Shown piece by piece: positions 61,681 to 64,000 of a DNA stretch of 64,000 bases; position 1 is the stretch's first letter; every line of letters starts with the position of its first letter. The position numbers were made by a program, and so were the translations under genes. Below the pieces are notes generated by a model. That model saw only the letters and a list, made by a program, of their open reading frames with translations. It ran no database searches and was not told the origin of the DNA. Origin of the DNA: Phascolomyces articulosus. Its lineage: Eukaryota; Mucoromycota; Mucoromycetes; Mucorales; Lichtheimiaceae. The DNA lies in contig JAIXMP010000014.1 in the NCBI GenBank assembly GCA_025677815.1, positions 124,001 to 188,000 on the forward strand. Direction: 5' to 3'.

Positions 61681-62512
61681 TTAAACTCTGACGTTGATAT
61701 GAGGTTTAGCTTCAACACGCTTCACAGCTTCCAATATTTTATCAGAAGCTGTCTCCTTATTGGCAGCAAAAGCAGATTGAATTTCGGCAATCTTTGCATC
61801 AGTTTCTTGGTCGACGACACCCAAGCTTGCATCCGAAGCACCCGAATGCTATTACATATAGATCATTGGAATGAAATCAGTATACACTGTCATCATAGAT
61901 TTATTGGAATAATACCCCCCCTCATCCTCCCTTTGGCATTCTCTTCTCATCCATCTCGCAACACTCCCCCTTTTTTGTTTGAGAATCAAAAAAGGTGGTA
62001 TAACCCCTTGTACCGAAAAAAAAAGGTCCTTGCCCTATCAACCAGACATTATTTTTTTTTACCTGAGCAACAAAGTTTTGGTATTCAAGGTTCTTTTGTG
62101 CCTTCAAGTCTTCAATTTCCTTGGCAGCTTCAGAACGAGCATCCTTCAAACGTTGAATGCGGTCTATCGTTGTAAAAGTAAAGATTGAGGACATGTCAGT
62201 TTTTTTTATCTCAATCCAGTTTCGAAAAAATAAGGTCCTCATGATGAATAATGAATGTGATCAATAAAACGGCAACATTATATATACAAGAAAAAAGAGA
62301 GAAGAAACAATTAGCTTACATTGCTTGGCCTTTTGAACAATCTTTGCAGCTTCACGTTCAGCTTCGAGCAAAGTGTTGATTCCTTGAGAACTGGAGGCAG
62401 CCTATGATAGAACCAAAAGATTAACAGATTAAAAAATAACAATAGAGAACCATCGTGGTTTTGTTGTTGTCGATGCTTTTTGAATAGAATGAATAAGCAT
62501 TATATTTACCAT
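61681..62512 (-). CDS. VMA10: V-type proton ATPase subunit G (117 aa, 4 exons)
   Basis: Exons in transcript order 62512-62510, 62401-62320, 62163-62063, 61848-61681; phase holds. The first exon is the start codon alone, followed at once by GTAAATA. The product begins MAASSSQGINTLLEAEREAA and continues with the helix KIVQKAKQYRIQRLKDARSE, AAKEIEDLKAQKNLEYQNF, and ends KPHINVRV. The N-terminal motif SQGIxxLLxAExxAxxIVxxAK is diagnostic of subunit G, and the length matches the family. Subunit G pairs with E in the peripheral stalk of the V1 sector, which acidifies vacuoles and endosomes. ACGCGCGA lies about 90 bases upstream, but no regulatory role is inferred. Confidence 0.95.
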
Positions 62513-63950
62513 GGTTTATTCTTTTTTGTAAAATGAAATAAAAAAAAGAGATGTGTGTTAAGTTTGCGTAAGAATAATGAAACAGAAAAGGGCGTTTTTT
62601 TAACGCGCGAGAGGAAGGGGGTTTAAAAATTGCACACATAGCATACTTGATAATTGAATTTGTTTCAGCTGATGCTGATGAACTTAAAAATCGGATGGAA
62701 GGCGGAACTCTTCTTCTATTTGTGAACACTACTTACACTAGTCCCATATCTCTTGACGCAAATCACGATAGCGTAGCAAAAATGTTCGTTGTGAAATAGG
62801 TTCATTTACTTATGGATAACCCATTCTATAATAGCCTTTTATTAACTATGAAAGAAGTATTACTGCGAAAACAAAACTAATCAATTTTAATGGTGTGGAT
62901 ACATAATAAAAACATGTCCAATTTTTTGAACACCATAGGTACATGCTATAGTAATACAGTCAACCCTCGGTTTTTGCGAACTCTACACTTCTTGCAATAA
63001 GTTCTTGGAATTATGATTATAGAAATGCCAGGAAATGTGCTCCCAAACAATGCAAAATCCAGCCATATACATCACTTTCCATGGAATTCCCAACTTGCAA
63101 AAAAAAAACGAGGGTTGACTGTAAGTCCATGTCCATTCAGTATTCAACACCTTACACAGAAACCTATACGTAAATTGCGTTTATCATAGAAATTTGGGTG
63201 ATTTAATGGATATCAATAGCAACAACTATGTAGGCAGTAATATCATCATGAGACCGGCATTATTATTCATTATTTTTATATATACAACGATAGTGCAAGG
63301 ACCTATTAAGAATACATCTCATATGATGATGTATTATCATCATGACTGATCTGGGTTTCTACGTATAGATATCAAAAAAAGTAGAGAACCCATATTTATT
63401 TACAAGAGGTCATCATCTTATTTATTATTATCTATCATTATTGTTACCGCTGTACCATTGTTATTGTACCATATTTAATGAAGGATTATTGTAAAAACAA
63501 CCATATTAGTGGGTCTACCATGGTGCATGTCTAATACGTCTATATTTACAGTTGGGTCCGGTTAATTACTGAAGAATCACAGAAGAGAAGAATGGATATA
63601 TAATAAACTAAAAAGAGGAGATGCTATTGTTATATGAAAGAAAAAAAAAACAGTAAGAGATTTTGTTGGATTACAGCAGGTCTCGCTCATTTTACGCCGA
63701 AGAATAAGGCATTAATGGACCCTCTGCGTAATATACTAACGTAAATTAAATAGTACTATCAAATATATTATAAAAGCCTACTTTAGGGTTTTTTTTTATC
63801 ATTTCCATCGAACTGATCATGTCAAAAAAATTGAATATTTTATTTATGGTGGTTGAAATATTTTATTATTTAAAATTACATTTTGATAAATGTACATAAA
63901 AGTAACATGGCGTGTGTGCTTTAAATGATGGATGATTAGCTTTATTTATA
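62513..63950. other. Intergenic with a MITE
   Basis: No gene seen apart from the inverted-repeat element at 62957-63121. Confidence 0.5.
62957..63121. mobile_element. MITE with pogo/Tigger-like terminal inverted repeats (165 bases)
   Basis: Both ends start CAGTCAACCCTCG reading inward (13 of 13 identical), continuing imperfectly through a T-run to TTGC. The element is flanked on each side by TA, the expected target duplication. The interior has no open frame. The CAGT(C)..CCTCG end is typical of pogo-type Tc1/mariner elements, so it was probably mobilised by a pogo-like transposase elsewhere. Confidence 0.85.
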
Positions 63951-64000
63951 TTATTGAATGAGAAACTCTTTTACTTCATCATGAGTAGCATCTTGTCCAA
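63951..64000 (-). CDS. C-terminal tail of a gene cut by the window edge
   Basis: Reading in from the window end, the minus strand gives GQDATHDEVKEFLIQ and a TAA at 63951-63953. Composition is protein-like and the stop is followed by AT-rich DNA, so this is probably the last exon of a gene continuing beyond 64000. Too short to name. Confidence 0.35.
   Translation of the reverse strand, partial: GQDATHDEVKEFLIQ

Noticed and set aside
1..64000. tRNA, rRNA and CRISPR arrays
   Set aside because: I looked for B-box-like sequence and for regular repeat-spacer patterns and found nothing convincing; a covariance-model search would be needed to exclude tRNAs.

Overview
The window is nuclear DNA from a filamentous fungus, most likely an early-diverging one (Mucoromycota, Mucorales-like). 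The non-coding DNA is strongly AT-rich with many homopolymer and dinucleotide tracts. Most genes carry several short GT-AG introns of roughly 45-120 bases, and some exons are very small. The gene content (fused PurK-PurE ADE2, ACS/Dal5-type permeases, Sip5 RING protein, Rad16, V-ATPase subunit G) is fungal. The phylum assignment is inferred from gene style and was not tested by a search. I threaded exon structures by eye, checking that reading phase is kept across each junction. No transcript evidence was available.

Layout. 0-4.1 kb: an MFS_1_like transporter and a heterotrimeric G-protein alpha subunit, both on +. 6.5-16.7 kb: two divergent, intact ACS-family MFS permeases about 4.9 kb apart. 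The gap holds a short relic of a third permease tail and an unrelated degenerate coding relic. 19-32 kb is the densest part: UBC8/UBE2H ubiquitin-conjugating enzyme (+), DNA ligase I (-), a low-complexity protein of unknown function (-), a universal stress protein (+) and a Ste20/PAK kinase with CRIB domain (-). 32.2-36.3 kb: two adjacent minus-strand membrane-protein genes, one of them with Kelch-like repeats. Both read as real proteins but are interrupted by in-frame stops or frame slips. 37-38.5 kb: a zinc alcohol dehydrogenase (-). 41-47.5 kb: Sip5-like RING protein (+), ADE2 (-) and an orphan seven-helix membrane protein (+). 48.4-52 kb: gene-poor DNA with three decayed coding relics. 53-62.5 kb: RAD16 (+), a large low-complexity protein with a C-terminal hydrophobic segment (+) and V-ATPase subunit G (-). 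The last 1.5 kb contains a MITE with pogo-like ends, and the tail of a further minus-strand gene is cut by the window edge.

How it works together. I see no operon-like or biosynthetic cluster. The genes are housekeeping (DNA replication and repair: LIG1, RAD16; ubiquitin: UBC8 and the RAD16 RING; purine synthesis: ADE2; vacuolar acidification: VMA10) plus signalling (G alpha, PAK kinase, Sip5) and transport. The most striking pattern is the amount of gene decay, at least seven interrupted or relic coding stretches, alongside at least two short inverted-repeat element families. I found no convincing undescribed multi-gene system. The best candidates for new biology are the interrupted membrane pair at 32-36 kb, the stop codon just upstream of the RAD16 helicase core, and the orphan seven-helix protein.
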